Positions 1 through 6,696 of a stretch of 13,135 nucleotides of DNA are shown piece by piece (within the stretch, counting starts at the first letter, position 1; each line of letters opens with the position of its first letter). This DNA is from an uncultured Oscillospiraceae bacterium (lineage in GTDB: Bacteria > Bacillota > Clostridia > Oscillospirales > Oscillospiraceae): contig CAAEDD010000032.1 in the NCBI GenBank assembly GCA_900754515.1, forward strand, positions 1-13,135, read 5' to 3'. A program made the translations under genes and the position numbers. The notes under the pieces were generated by a model. It worked only from the letters and a program-made list of their open reading frames with translations, had not been told where the DNA came from and did no database searches.

Positions 1-2
1 CC

Positions 3-410
3 CGCCTGTCCAACATGCTGGGCGGCGGTGTTATGGTCCAGCGCTTTGGCGACCTGGTGAGGGGACGGCGCAGCACCGTGCGGCGCATAGAGGAGAGCTT
101 TGTCACGCCCACCCTCTCTGCCACTCCCGGTGACCTTAGTCTGGTCATCCCCAAGCGTATCCTGGACGGTATCATTGAGATGATCTACGCTCTGGACAAG
201 ATAGCCCCGGGTACTGCAAATGACGATACCCTGCTCTACGGAGTGGAAGTCAAGTTCTACAACATGGAAGTGGAAATAGACAACAACCTGGAAACCAGCA
301 GCCCCGGCCTCTTTGTGATCGGGGATTGCTCCGGCGTTACTCACTCCCTGTCTCATGCCTCCGCCAGCGGCGTGCATGTGGCAAGGCACATCTTGGGTAT
401 TCAGGACTGA
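3..410 (+). CDS. FAD-dependent oxidoreductase, C-terminal part (5' truncated by window edge)
   Basis: The frame is open from base 3 with no credible start, so this is the last ~135 residues of a longer protein. Near the end it carries a GLFVIGDCSG motif followed by SLSHASASGVHVARHI. This is the usual C-terminal FAD-binding segment of flavoprotein oxidoreductases, in which the conserved Asp contacts the FAD ribityl/phosphate and the next helix caps the flavin. The overall look (VIPKRILDGIIEMI, then a YGVEVKFYN segment) fits the uncharacterised FAD-dependent dehydrogenase family often called COG2509 in Clostridia; that assignment is from memory of the family. The substrate is unknown. The N-terminal Rossmann GxGxxG lies outside the window. 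The gene ends 120 bases before the flippase gene, which appears to have its own promoter, so the two need not be co-transcribed. Confidence 0.75.
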   Translation, partial: RLSNMLGGGVMVQRFGDLVRGRRSTVRRIEESFVTPTLSATPGDLSLVIPKRILDGIIEMIYALDKIAPGTANDDTLLYGVEVKFYNMEVEIDNNLETSSPGLFVIGDCSGVTHSLSHASASGVHVARHILGIQD

Positions 411-420
411 GTCCCTTCCC

Positions 421-449
421 TTGATTTCTGCGCCGGCAGATGCTAATAT
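421..449 (+). promoter_or_regulatory. Predicted sigma-A promoter for the MVF flippase gene
   Basis: A TTGATT -35 box (421-426) and a TAATAT -10 box (444-449) are separated by 17 bases, with a TGC extended -10 just upstream. Transcription would start near 456, about ten bases before the GC-rich stem-loop, making that hairpin part of the flippase leader. Both boxes are close to consensus; no experimental support. Confidence 0.6.
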
Positions 450-466
450 ACGGTAACATCAGCCGG

Positions 467-497
467 GAGGGGCCGCCGGCCGGGTCGGCGGCCCCTC
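467..497 (+). other. GC-rich 12-bp perfect stem-loop in the flippase leader
   Basis: GAGGGGCCGCCG (467-478) is the exact reverse complement of CGGCGGCCCCTC (486-497), with a 7-base loop. No T-run follows directly (only TCTCAACGG, with a short T-run further on), so it is a poor intrinsic terminator. It lies between the predicted promoter and the ribosome binding site. It could be a 5' stabilising hairpin, an attenuator, or a weak terminator for the upstream FAD gene. Confidence 0.6.
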
Positions 498-530
498 TCA
501 ACGGCGCAATCTTTTCCCAGGAGGACTGCA

Positions 531-2174
531 ATGTCAAAAGTCAAAGGTCAGAACTATATGCACGGTGCGGCTATATTGGCCGTGGGCGTGGTGATAATGA
601 AGATACTGGGCTTCATTTATAAAATTCCTCTGGGCAACATCCTGGGGGATGAAGGCTTCTCCATGTTCACCAGTGCCTACAATATCTATTATGTGTTCTT
701 TACCCTGGCAACAGCGGGTCTGCCCGTGGCCTTGTCCCGTCTGGTGGCGGAGGCAGATGCCAACGGTCGGGCCAAGCAGGAGGAGAAGACCTTCAGGGTG
801 GCGCTGCTGACTTTCTTCGTCATAGGCACAGTCTTTGCCCTTATACTCTACCTGTTCCCCAACTGGCTGGCAGACAACTACCTGGAAAACCCGGACGCTG
901 CCCCCAGCATAAGGGCCATGGCTCCGTCCATACTGCTGGTGTGCCTTGTGTCCGCCTATAGAGGCTATTGCCAGGGCAACGGCAATATGCTGCCCACTAC
1001 GGTGGATGAAGTGCTGGAGGTGCTGTTCAAGGTCATATCCGGGCTCATTCTGGCGGCAGTTATCATGAATATGGGGCTGGGGAAACCTGCCGCTTCAGCG
1101 GGAGCCATCTTTGGTGTCTCCATAGGTTCAGTGGTCTCCCTGGGATATATGATAATCTACAAGCGGCGCAATTACGACGTACTATCCGCTCCCTATACAG
1201 GCGGCCGCGCTCCCAACGATATTCCCGAGGATGACGATGAGGTGGACGATGCCCTGACTATAGTAAGGAAGATCCTCACTATAGGAATACCCATTGCCTT
1301 CGGCGCCTGCATTATGGCCCTGCTCAACTCCGTGGACTCCAAGCTCTGCATGAACCGGCTCCAGAGTGCCGCCGGCTTTTCATACCTGGAGGCCAAGGTG
1401 CTTTATGGTGTCTACGGCAAAGCCCAGACACTGTTCAATCTCCCAGCAGCCTTTATAACGCCTCTCACAATAGCCATAGTCCCGGCTATCTCCGGAGCCA
1501 TAGCCCGTGGAAACAGGGGCGAGGCCATGAAGACCGCTGAGGATTCCATGCGTATTTCCGCCGCCATAGCCCTACCCATGGGTGTGGGCCTGGCGGTGCT
1601 CAGCTACCCTATCATGAATATACTCTATCCAAACAGTAACGAGGCCGGTCCCGGCCTTCTAAGCATAATGGGAGTTGCCTCCTTTTTCGTGTGCCTTGTG
1701 CTGATGGAAAATGCAATTCTTCAGGCCTCCGGCAAGGAGAAGCTGACCATGGTCACCCTGATAAGCGGCGGGCTAATCAAGATCATCGTCAACTGGTTTC
1801 TGGTGGCCCAGCGTCCCATCAATATCTATGGCGCTCCGGTGGGTACCCTGGTGAGCTATTTCTTCATGGCTGCGCTGGATTTCGTGTTCATGTGCGTGAC
1901 ACTCAGGGAGAAGCCCAGAGCCCTGAGAGTGTTTGCCGGCCCCCTTGGGGCCAGCCTGCTGATGGGGGCCTCTGCCTGGGCCATATACGGCCTGGCCGGG
2001 CGCTTCATAGGTACCGGGAGTTATTTCGGTATGCTGCTGTCCATGGCACTGGCCATTGCGGTTGCAGTGGTGGTTTATGCCGTCAGTGTGATAGCTATGA
2101 GGGTCATCACAAAAGAGGATATGAGCCTTATTCCAGGTGGAGCAAAAGTCGCAAAAATACTGCATATGCGATAA
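531..2174 (+). CDS. MATE/MVF-superfamily flippase, SpoVB/MurJ-like
   Basis: This 547-residue polytopic membrane protein has many hydrophobic segments, consistent with the ~14 helices of the MVF family. Early family marks are KILGFIYKIPLGNILGDEGF (about residues 25-44) and the segment TAGLPVALSRLVAEA in the next loop, followed by YRGYCQGNGNMLPT near residue 145. These match SpoVB/YtgP/MurJ-type transporters that flip undecaprenyl-linked cell-wall or spore-cortex intermediates across the membrane. An acidic cytoplasmic loop (PEDDDEVDDA) sits near residues 228-238. The length is normal. The start is set by an AGGAGG (519-524) seven bases before ATG. The gene precedes HU and rqcP, a Firmicutes arrangement in which the flippase is usually called YabM or SpoVB. 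Whether it acts in sporulation or in vegetative wall synthesis cannot be told from the sequence, so no symbol is given. Confidence 0.88.
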   Translation: MSKVKGQNYMHGAAILAVGVVIMKILGFIYKIPLGNILGDEGFSMFTSAYNIYYVFFTLATAGLPVALSRLVAEADANGRAKQEEKTFRVALLTFFVIGTVFALILYLFPNWLADNYLENPDAAPSIRAMAPSILLVCLVSAYRGYCQGNGNMLPTTVDEVLEVLFKVISGLILAAVIMNMGLGKPAASAGAIFGVSIGSVVSLGYMIIYKRRNYDVLSAPYTGGRAPNDIPEDDDEVDDALTIVRKILTIGIPIAFGACIMALLNSVDSKLCMNRLQSAAGFSYLEAKVLYGVYGKAQTLFNLPAAFITPLTIAIVPAISGAIARGNRGEAMKTAEDSMRISAAIALPMGVGLAVLSYPIMNILYPNSNEAGPGLLSIMGVASFFVCLVLMENAILQASGKEKLTMVTLISGGLIKIIVNWFLVAQRPINIYGAPVGTLVSYFFMAALDFVFMCVTLREKPRALRVFAGPLGASLLMGASAWAIYGLAGRFIGTGSYFGMLLSMALAIAVAVVVYAVSVIAMRVITKEDMSLIPGGAKVAKILHMR

Positions 2175-2201
2175 AAAAATCTGAATTTATACAAATAATA
2201 C

Positions 2202-2230
2202 TTGATTAACAGCCGGAAATATGGTAGATT
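2202..2230 (+). promoter_or_regulatory. Predicted sigma-A promoter for HU
   Basis: TTGATT (2202-2207) and TAGATT (2225-2230) are spaced by 17 bases, with an extended -10 TGG directly before the -10 box. The stretch from 2172 is A/T-rich, which may add an UP-like contribution. The predicted start near 2237 gives a leader of about 108 nt before the HU ATG. Confidence 0.6.
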
Positions 2231-2263
2231 CTATGCGTTGCCTTTTGGGAGGCCATAAAAATA

Positions 2264-2319
2264 ATGAGTATTCTGCCGGATTTCCGGGCAGACTCATCAT
2301 AAATGCGGTAATGGCCGCA
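2264..2319 (+). other. Two tandem stem-loops in the HU mRNA leader
   Basis: Stem 1 pairs ATGAGT (2264-2269) with ACTCAT (2292-2297), then CTGCC (2273-2277) with GGCAG (2287-2291) across an asymmetric bulge. Stem 2 pairs TGCGG (2304-2308) with CCGCA (2315-2319) around a 6-base loop and ends 11 bases before the GGAGG. Neither is followed by a T-run, so they are leader structures rather than terminators. A role in mRNA stability or in controlling HU translation is inference. Confidence 0.45.
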
Positions 2320-2344
2320 CAATACATTCAGGAGGTTTTTAACT

Positions 2345-2620
2345 ATGAATAAGGCAGATCTGGTTGCAGCCGTGGCTGAAAAGGCCGGCATTTCCAAGAA
2401 GGACAGCGAGAAGGCTGTCAACGCCGCTTTTGACGCCATCACTGAGGCTCTGGTAGCCGGAGACAAGGTGCAGCTGGTTGGCTTCGGCGCTTTTGAAACC
2501 AAAGAGCGCGGCGCCCGTATAGGCCGCAACCCCAAGACCAAGGAAGAGATACAGATTCCTGCCAGCCGTGTTCCTGGCTTCAAGGCCGGCAAGGCTCTCA
2601 AGGATGCAGTTGCAAAGTAA
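2345..2620 (+). CDS. hup: DNA-binding protein HU
   Basis: This is a 91-residue bacterial HU homologue of standard length. The N-terminal helical dimerisation part begins MNKADLVAAVAEKAGISKKD and runs to about residue 45. It is followed by the family signature GFGAFETKERGARIGRNP (about 47-64) and the DNA-intercalating beta arm, ending RVPGFKAGKALKDAVAK with the conserved proline in the arm. HU dimers bend and compact nucleoid DNA with little sequence preference. The start is set by GGAGG (2331-2335) nine bases before ATG. A promoter and a hairpin-rich leader lie directly upstream and an intrinsic terminator follows within 15 bases, so HU can be a monocistronic, highly expressed unit even though it sits between the flippase and rqcP. 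Confidence 0.97.
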   Translation: MNKADLVAAVAEKAGISKKDSEKAVNAAFDAITEALVAGDKVQLVGFGAFETKERGARIGRNPKTKEEIQIPASRVPGFKAGKALKDAVAK

Positions 2621-2632
2621 TTTGTGACAGAT

Positions 2633-2661
2633 AAACGGTCGTCGTACAGACGGCCGTTTTT
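2633..2661 (+). terminator. Intrinsic terminator after HU
   Basis: ACGGTCGTC (2635-2643) pairs with GACGGCCGT (2649-2657), nine pairs including one G-U, around a five-base loop. The stem extends by A-T pairs and leads into a TTTTT run to 2661. rqcP starts only 38 bases further on without an obvious promoter of its own, so partial read-through is likely. Confidence 0.8.
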
Positions 2662-2698
2662 ATATATAGTATCCGTGAATTTATAAGGGAGGTAAGCT

Positions 2699-2941
2699 AT
2701 GAGACTTGATAAATACCTGAAGGTGTCCCGGCTCATCAAGCGCCGCAGCGTAGCGAACGAGGCCTGCGACGGCGAGCGGGTCAGCGTCAACGGCCGCCAG
2801 GTCAAGGCCAGCTACCAGGTGAAGCCGGGAGATATTTTGGAGATAAGCTTTGGCCAACGTACTTTGAAGGTAGAGGTCACTCAGGTGAGCGAAACAGTCT
2901 CCAAGGCCGATGCCCCGGCCATGTACAGGGAAATCGAATAA
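2699..2941 (+). CDS. rqcP: S4-domain RNA-binding protein RqcP (YabO/Hsp15-like)
   Basis: This 80-residue protein consists almost only of an S4 domain. It opens MRLDKYLKVSRLIKRRSVAN (residues 1-20), the classic S4 alpha-L motif entry, continues with GERVSVNGRQVKASYQVKPGD, and ends in a short tail. Size and sequence match RqcP (formerly YabO), which binds stalled 50S-peptidyl-tRNA complexes and works with RqcH in adding C-terminal alanine tails during ribosome quality control. GGGAGG (2687-2692) lies six bases before ATG. The position after flippase and HU is as expected for Clostridia. The genes that usually follow (yabP, yabQ, divIC) are absent here; instead a long terminator closes the unit five bases after the stop codon. 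Confidence 0.9.
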   Translation: MRLDKYLKVSRLIKRRSVANEACDGERVSVNGRQVKASYQVKPGDILEISFGQRTLKVEVTQVSETVSKADAPAMYREIE

Positions 2942-2945
2942 AAGA

Positions 2946-2990
2946 AAAGCACCGGGGAGAGCCTGCATGGCAGGTTCTCCCCGGTGCTTT
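2946..2990. terminator. Bidirectional intrinsic terminator, 21-bp stem
   Basis: Bases 2946-2966 pair with 2970-2990 along 21 positions with one G-U, around a 3-base ATG loop. On the + strand the stem ends in CTTT with little T beyond. On the - strand it runs into CTTTTCTTTTATT, a much better release tract. It therefore stops transcription of the convergent P-loop gene very well and probably rqcP as well. Confidence 0.88.
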
Positions 2991-3010
2991 GCGCAGTGAA
3001 TATATGTAAA

Positions 3011-3424
3011 TCAGATGATGTACTTTTTAAGCTCCTCAGGCACAGTCTCCGGATCAACGGAGATGCTGATGACAAAGTCTATATTCTCAGTGGTGGCAAA
3101 GTTGTCCAGCCAGGCGATAAACTTGCACAGAGCCTCAGGGGACTTGTCCCCAACCATCTTGTAGAAATTATCAATAAAGAAATGGGTAATGTCGTAGTTG
3201 CCGGCGTGAATGCCGCAGATAAGTCCCTTGAGAAACTCATAACTGCCGATATCATAGGTGCCGGCATCTATAAGGCGGGCCTGATAGGGGATGTCGTAAG
3301 TGAGCTTGCGCTCCTTCTCGATGCAGACCACGTCGCCGTGGCAAGCGTTGACAGCCTGACGTACCATGTCCACCAGCTTTTTAGTCTTTCCGGAACCTTT
3401 CAGTCCCATGATTAAACTGACCAT
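3011..3424 (-). CDS. Small P-loop NTPase of unknown function
   Basis: The protein has 137 residues. A Walker A motif GLKGSGKT lies at residues 7-14 and a probable Walker B, HFFIDN with Asp85, at 81-86; a second buried strand, DFVISISVD, is near 116-124. This is about the smallest size that can hold a P-loop core, and no extra domain is visible. Proteins of this kind in Clostridia are sometimes labelled PilT-like or ATP-binding, without evidence; I do not recognise a specific function. The start is chosen from the ribosome site: AAGGAG on the minus strand (3440-3435) is ten bases from ATG 3424, whereas an in-frame GTG at 3433 is only one base from it. The gene has its own promoter upstream and the shared terminator downstream, so it is monocistronic. 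Confidence 0.8.
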   Translation of the reverse strand: MVSLIMGLKGSGKTKKLVDMVRQAVNACHGDVVCIEKERKLTYDIPYQARLIDAGTYDIGSYEFLKGLICGIHAGNYDITHFFIDNFYKMVGDKSPEALCKFIAWLDNFATTENIDFVISISVDPETVPEELKKYII

Positions 3425-3483
3425 GATGATCACGCTCCTTTATTTTTTGCAGAATATTCACGTACTGCTGTTTAATCACTATT

Positions 3484-3512
3484 AGATTACCATGTTTGGC
3501 CGAAAGGTGCAA
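3484..3512 (-). promoter_or_regulatory. Predicted promoter for the P-loop NTPase gene
   Basis: Read on the minus strand, TTGCAC (3512-3507) and TAATCT (3489-3484) are 17 bases apart with an extended TGG before the -10 box. The predicted leader is about 50 nt. Confidence 0.5.
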
Positions 3513-3570
3513 GAAGAATTGAAGGGTAATATTCAACAAAATTTACAAAACAGATACAGCGGCAGCTTTT

Positions 3571-3586
3571 TTGACCATTTGGTCGA
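3571..3586. promoter_or_regulatory. Dyad upstream of the dehydratase promoter, possible operator
   Basis: TTGACCATTTGGTCGA is a near-palindrome (TGACCA against TGGTCG, one mismatch) that ends eight bases before the -35 box. The position suits an activator site; a repressor or a chance dyad is equally possible. No regulator gene is next to it. Confidence 0.35.
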
Positions 3587-3593
3587 TAGTTCC

Positions 3594-3622
3594 TTGACGC
3601 AGGGGGAATAATGTGCTAACAT
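3594..3622 (+). promoter_or_regulatory. Predicted sigma-A promoter of the dehydratase operon
   Basis: TTGACG (3594-3599), a 17-base spacer and TAACAT (3617-3622), with an extended TGC directly before the -10. The predicted start is near 3629, giving a leader of about 65 nt. The leader contains a small hairpin, TGTGCA (3647-3652) with TGCACA (3656-3661). Confidence 0.65.
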
Positions 3623-3693
3623 TTTATCAAGCTGCAAGGTGCGCTCTGTGCATTTTGCACACGGAAACTAGAATTACAAGAGAGGTGTAACGC

Positions 3694-4881
3694 TTGAAAG
3701 ACCTAAAGCATCTTATTTACTTTGAGAATCTGCTTCAGGACGCACACAACGAGCTGGTCACCAAGGCTGTTGCGGAGGGTAAACACGCGCTGGGATACAA
3801 TTGCTACTACATACCCGAGACTCTGCTGAACCTGCCGGGCTGTTTTTCCAGCCGTTTAAGGGCTCCCCGCTGCGTCTCCACCGATATCGCCAGCTATTAC
3901 ATGACCACCAGGAACTGCCCCTATGTGCGCTCCATCCTGGAGAGGGCAATCGAGGGCGGCTACAATTACCTGGAGGCACTGTTCGGCGCCGAAGGCTGTG
4001 CGGCCATGGAGCGCATGGAGGAGCACTTCGTACTCATCCATCCCGTGAAGAATGAGAAGTTCTTTTCCACCATTATCGACCCTCCCATGAAGGGGGACGA
4101 GAACAATCTGAATTACTACAAGGCCCAGCTTCAGCTGAAGGTGGTAGACAAGCTCAGAGATGAGCTGGGGGTGGACGTGTCCGAGGAGGCCATGCTCAAA
4201 GCCATAGAGGACCATAACGAGATATCCCGTCTCATCACCGAGATGGGGGATCTTCGCAAGCTGGAAAATCCCCCTATCACAGGTTATGAGTTCCATGTCA
4301 TCCAGCTGGTGAGCCAGGTCTGTCCCCACTACCTTATAAAGCCGTATCTGGAAGAGACTCTGGAAGAGCTGAAGACCAGAGAGCCGGAGCCCAAGTTCCC
4401 CTTCCGGGCCAGAGTGGCTCTGGTGGGTTCGGAGATAGACGACCCGGATTTTACCAAGCTTATAGAAAGCTGCGGCGCCATGGTGGTAGCAGACAGATAT
4501 TGCTTCGGCAGCTTCCCCGGCAGAGAGCAGATAGAGGTACTTCCCGGTGAGAGCGCCTTCGACGCCATCTGCCGCCATTATCTCCAGTGGAATCAGTGCG
4601 CCAGGTTCATGGACGGGGACAAGATAGACCAGCGTCACAATGAGGTTAGGAAGTTGGTGGAGAACTTCAGAGCCGATGGTGTTATCTACGAGAACATGAA
4701 GTTCTGCGAATTCTGGAGCTATGAGAAGGTCCTGGCAAACCATATCTTCACCAATGAGCTGCATATCCCCTGCTGCACCATAGAAAAGGAATATGCCCTG
4801 GGGGCAGTGGGGCAGCTTCGTACACGCTTCCAGGCGTTTATAGAATCTCTGGAAATCAAGAGTATTCAGGGAGGCAAGTGA
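3694..4881 (+). CDS. 2-hydroxyacyl-CoA dehydratase-family protein, smaller subunit (HgdB/FldC-like)
   Basis: This 395-residue protein belongs to the 2-hydroxyacyl-CoA dehydratase/benzoyl-CoA reductase family, whose subunits each carry an Fe-S cluster and work after one-electron injection by an ATP-driven activator. Three cysteines fall where family cluster ligands are expected: Cys75 (RNCPYVRS), Cys102 (EGCAAMER) and Cys338 (MKFCEF). The C-terminal family signature IEKEYALGAVGQLRTRFQAF is at 363-382, and ADGVIYENMKF at 327-337. The start is TTG: an in-frame TAA lies two codons upstream, AGAGGTG (3681-3687) is six bases before it, and no ATG occurs until codon 70. The stop is one base from the next gene's ATG. 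The substrate cannot be read from sequence. A double-cubane-cluster protein is an alternative, but the tight pairing with a second subunit argues for a dehydratase-like complex. Confidence 0.82.
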   Translation: MKDLKHLIYFENLLQDAHNELVTKAVAEGKHALGYNCYYIPETLLNLPGCFSSRLRAPRCVSTDIASYYMTTRNCPYVRSILERAIEGGYNYLEALFGAEGCAAMERMEEHFVLIHPVKNEKFFSTIIDPPMKGDENNLNYYKAQLQLKVVDKLRDELGVDVSEEAMLKAIEDHNEISRLITEMGDLRKLENPPITGYEFHVIQLVSQVCPHYLIKPYLEETLEELKTREPEPKFPFRARVALVGSEIDDPDFTKLIESCGAMVVADRYCFGSFPGREQIEVLPGESAFDAICRHYLQWNQCARFMDGDKIDQRHNEVRKLVENFRADGVIYENMKFCEFWSYEKVLANHIFTNELHIPCCTIEKEYALGAVGQLRTRFQAFIESLEIKSIQGGK

Positions 4882-4882
4882 T

Positions 4883-6490
4883 ATGAAACTGACCGATAAA
4901 CTGATAAAAGCCGTTGACAAAAAGCTGGAGCGCTTTGATCCCATTTGGCAGTCAGAACACGGCACAGGCGGCCTTCGCTCCAGATACTATGACAAAACCG
5001 GCGTGGCCAAATACAGAGAGTGGAGAGGCGTAAAGGATACCTTCTACGACTATACCCAGTGGCTGAATAATCTCCTGAGCATGGGCATGATGGTTGGCTC
5101 GGCACCTCTGGCCTGCCTGAAAGGCTTTTGGGAGTACCGCTGGATGGGCTCCTATCTTGGAACTTTCATGTTCATTGACCGGCTCTTCGAGGGCTACAGA
5201 GGCTACGAGCTGCGCATTGCCCATATGAACATGCATGCCATAGTACAGAGCCTCACCAAGAAGATAGCCCTGGTGCTGGCCAACGACCGGCGCTTTGGCG
5301 GCGGCCCCCTCACCGACAGAATGGTGCCCATGGACGAGGTGCTGCCTCCCCTGTTCATGGCGGGTTTCAAAGACCTGATACCTGTTCCTCTCCAGACCCT
5401 GCCGGAGTTTATAATCTGCGATATCGACCAGCACATCGAGCCCTATTATATTGACGTGGCCGAGTCTTACGGGCTGCCTGCAGACGTGTGCTCCCGCTGC
5501 GCTGCCGAGACCGGCGTCACCATAGACGATGCATTCCCCATCTTCGGCAAGGGCTTCTTGTCCACCAATATGCCCTGCAACGCCTCTGAGGCCACCTCCA
5601 TGTTCCAGCGCCGCCGTGTGAACCTGCCTTACCAGCCTGTCACGATGGCCATGATACATAACGAACCGGGGGCCCATCCCTATTCCACCCAGGAACTGAA
5701 AAACGCCATAGCTTTCATAGAGAAGGAATACGGCGTGAAGTACGACTGGAAGGCCCTCTTTGAGCGGGCAAAACATATGAATGAGCAGAACACCATAGAG
5801 CTGGAGAAGTGGGACTACTTCAAGACTCCCTATTCCGCCCTGGTGGGCATTGCCGAGACCCTGTACCGCCTGTATTCCTGGGCCTCCGTAAACGGCCAGG
5901 AGGACTACTTCACCAAGACCGACCGGAAGGTCATTGCCATCATGCGCAAGGCCTATGAGGAAAAGTACCAGCCCTTCTCCGGCAAGACCCGGCACAGGGC
6001 CTTCCTGTGGGGCCCCTCCGCCGTGTACTATACCGACTTCCCCACCTGGATACAAAACTGCTGGGGCATCAATATAGTGCTGAACATGGACTCCACTATG
6101 GGCCACAACATGATAAGCACCACCGACCCGGAGCAGGCCATAAAGGATCTGGCCCTGTTCTCGGAAAAGGGCGTCATGCGCCATCACGCCGTTGGCGGCT
6201 GGGACAACGTGAACGCCGTGTGGGAGTGGGCCAAGAACTTCAACTGCGACATGGTGCTGTGCAACGACAATGTGGCCTGCAAGGGCATGAACGGTGTCCA
6301 CGCCCTGCTGGAGGAGCAGGCCAGGGATCTGGGATTCCACTTCATATTCATAGAGCACGACCTGGAGGACAGCCGCACCGTCTCCCGTCAGGAGATGAGA
6401 AAATGCGTAAACAACTACATGTCCGTGGTGCTTAATGAACAGCCCCTTGATCCCACCATCGTGGAGTTTGATGACTCCGCAGCGTATTGA
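4883..6490 (+). CDS. 2-hydroxyacyl-CoA dehydratase-family protein, larger subunit
   Basis: This 535-residue partner begins one base after the previous stop, with AGGGAGG (4868-4874) inside the end of the upstream gene, so translation is probably coupled. Candidate cluster ligands are Cys203 or Cys206 (DVCSRCAAE), Cys232 (NMPCNASE) and Cys466 (NVACKGMN). The spacing resembles the three-cysteine pattern of the family. It is longer than the usual ~380-480-residue subunits: about 190 residues precede the first ligand, including HGTGGLRSRYYD near 26-37 and several aromatic-rich stretches, and I do not recognise these as a separate domain. GLAxxx-type activator motifs and Walker sites are absent, so it is not the activator. 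It probably forms a heterodimer with the 395-residue subunit in the cytoplasm. The substrate is unknown. Confidence 0.75.
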   Translation: MKLTDKLIKAVDKKLERFDPIWQSEHGTGGLRSRYYDKTGVAKYREWRGVKDTFYDYTQWLNNLLSMGMMVGSAPLACLKGFWEYRWMGSYLGTFMFIDRLFEGYRGYELRIAHMNMHAIVQSLTKKIALVLANDRRFGGGPLTDRMVPMDEVLPPLFMAGFKDLIPVPLQTLPEFIICDIDQHIEPYYIDVAESYGLPADVCSRCAAETGVTIDDAFPIFGKGFLSTNMPCNASEATSMFQRRRVNLPYQPVTMAMIHNEPGAHPYSTQELKNAIAFIEKEYGVKYDWKALFERAKHMNEQNTIELEKWDYFKTPYSALVGIAETLYRLYSWASVNGQEDYFTKTDRKVIAIMRKAYEEKYQPFSGKTRHRAFLWGPSAVYYTDFPTWIQNCWGINIVLNMDSTMGHNMISTTDPEQAIKDLALFSEKGVMRHHAVGGWDNVNAVWEWAKNFNCDMVLCNDNVACKGMNGVHALLEEQARDLGFHFIFIEHDLEDSRTVSRQEMRKCVNNYMSVVLNEQPLDPTIVEFDDSAAY

Positions 6491-6507
6491 GAAAGGCGGG
6501 AAGATAA

Positions 6508-6690
6508 ATGAAAAAAGTACTTAAGTTTGTTTTGAAGCTTCTGGGCAAGCTGGCCCTGGCGGGACTCATAGCTTTCGTGGTCACTTTTGCCATCTATATG
6601 ACCAATGCGGAAAACAAGCTCATCTATTATGTGGTCCGCCCTCTGCTGAACAAGCACTACGATTCCCAGGTTAGAGACAGAAGGATATAA
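6508..6690 (+). CDS. Small single-span membrane protein
   Basis: Sixty residues. A lysine-rich start (MKKVLKFVLKLLGK) leads into one hydrophobic span, about residues 15-31 (LALAGLIAFVVTFAIYM), then a polar tail with RPLLNKHYDSQVRDRRI. The short positive N-terminus suggests N-in topology; it could also be read as an uncleaved signal anchor. It starts 17 bases after the dehydratase stop, with AAAGGCGGG as a plausible ribosome site about seven bases from ATG, and the operon terminator follows seven bases after its stop. Spacing, ribosome site and terminator all support a real third gene of the operon. I do not recognise the family. A link to the dehydratase, such as membrane tethering, is inference from position only. 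Confidence 0.65.
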   Translation: MKKVLKFVLKLLGKLALAGLIAFVVTFAIYMTNAENKLIYYVVRPLLNKHYDSQVRDRRI

Positions 6691-6696
6691 ACTGCC

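Noticed and set aside
3856..4965. A 369-codon minus-strand frame opposite the smaller dehydratase gene
   Set aside because: Antisense shadow of a conserved family member. Low-complexity composition and no initiation signals.
4952..6358. A 468-codon open frame on the minus strand opposite the larger dehydratase gene
   Set aside because: It lies wholly antisense to a well-supported gene, its translation is rich in Gly, His and Val without domain motifs, and it has no plausible ribosome site or promoter. It follows from codon bias on the coding strand.
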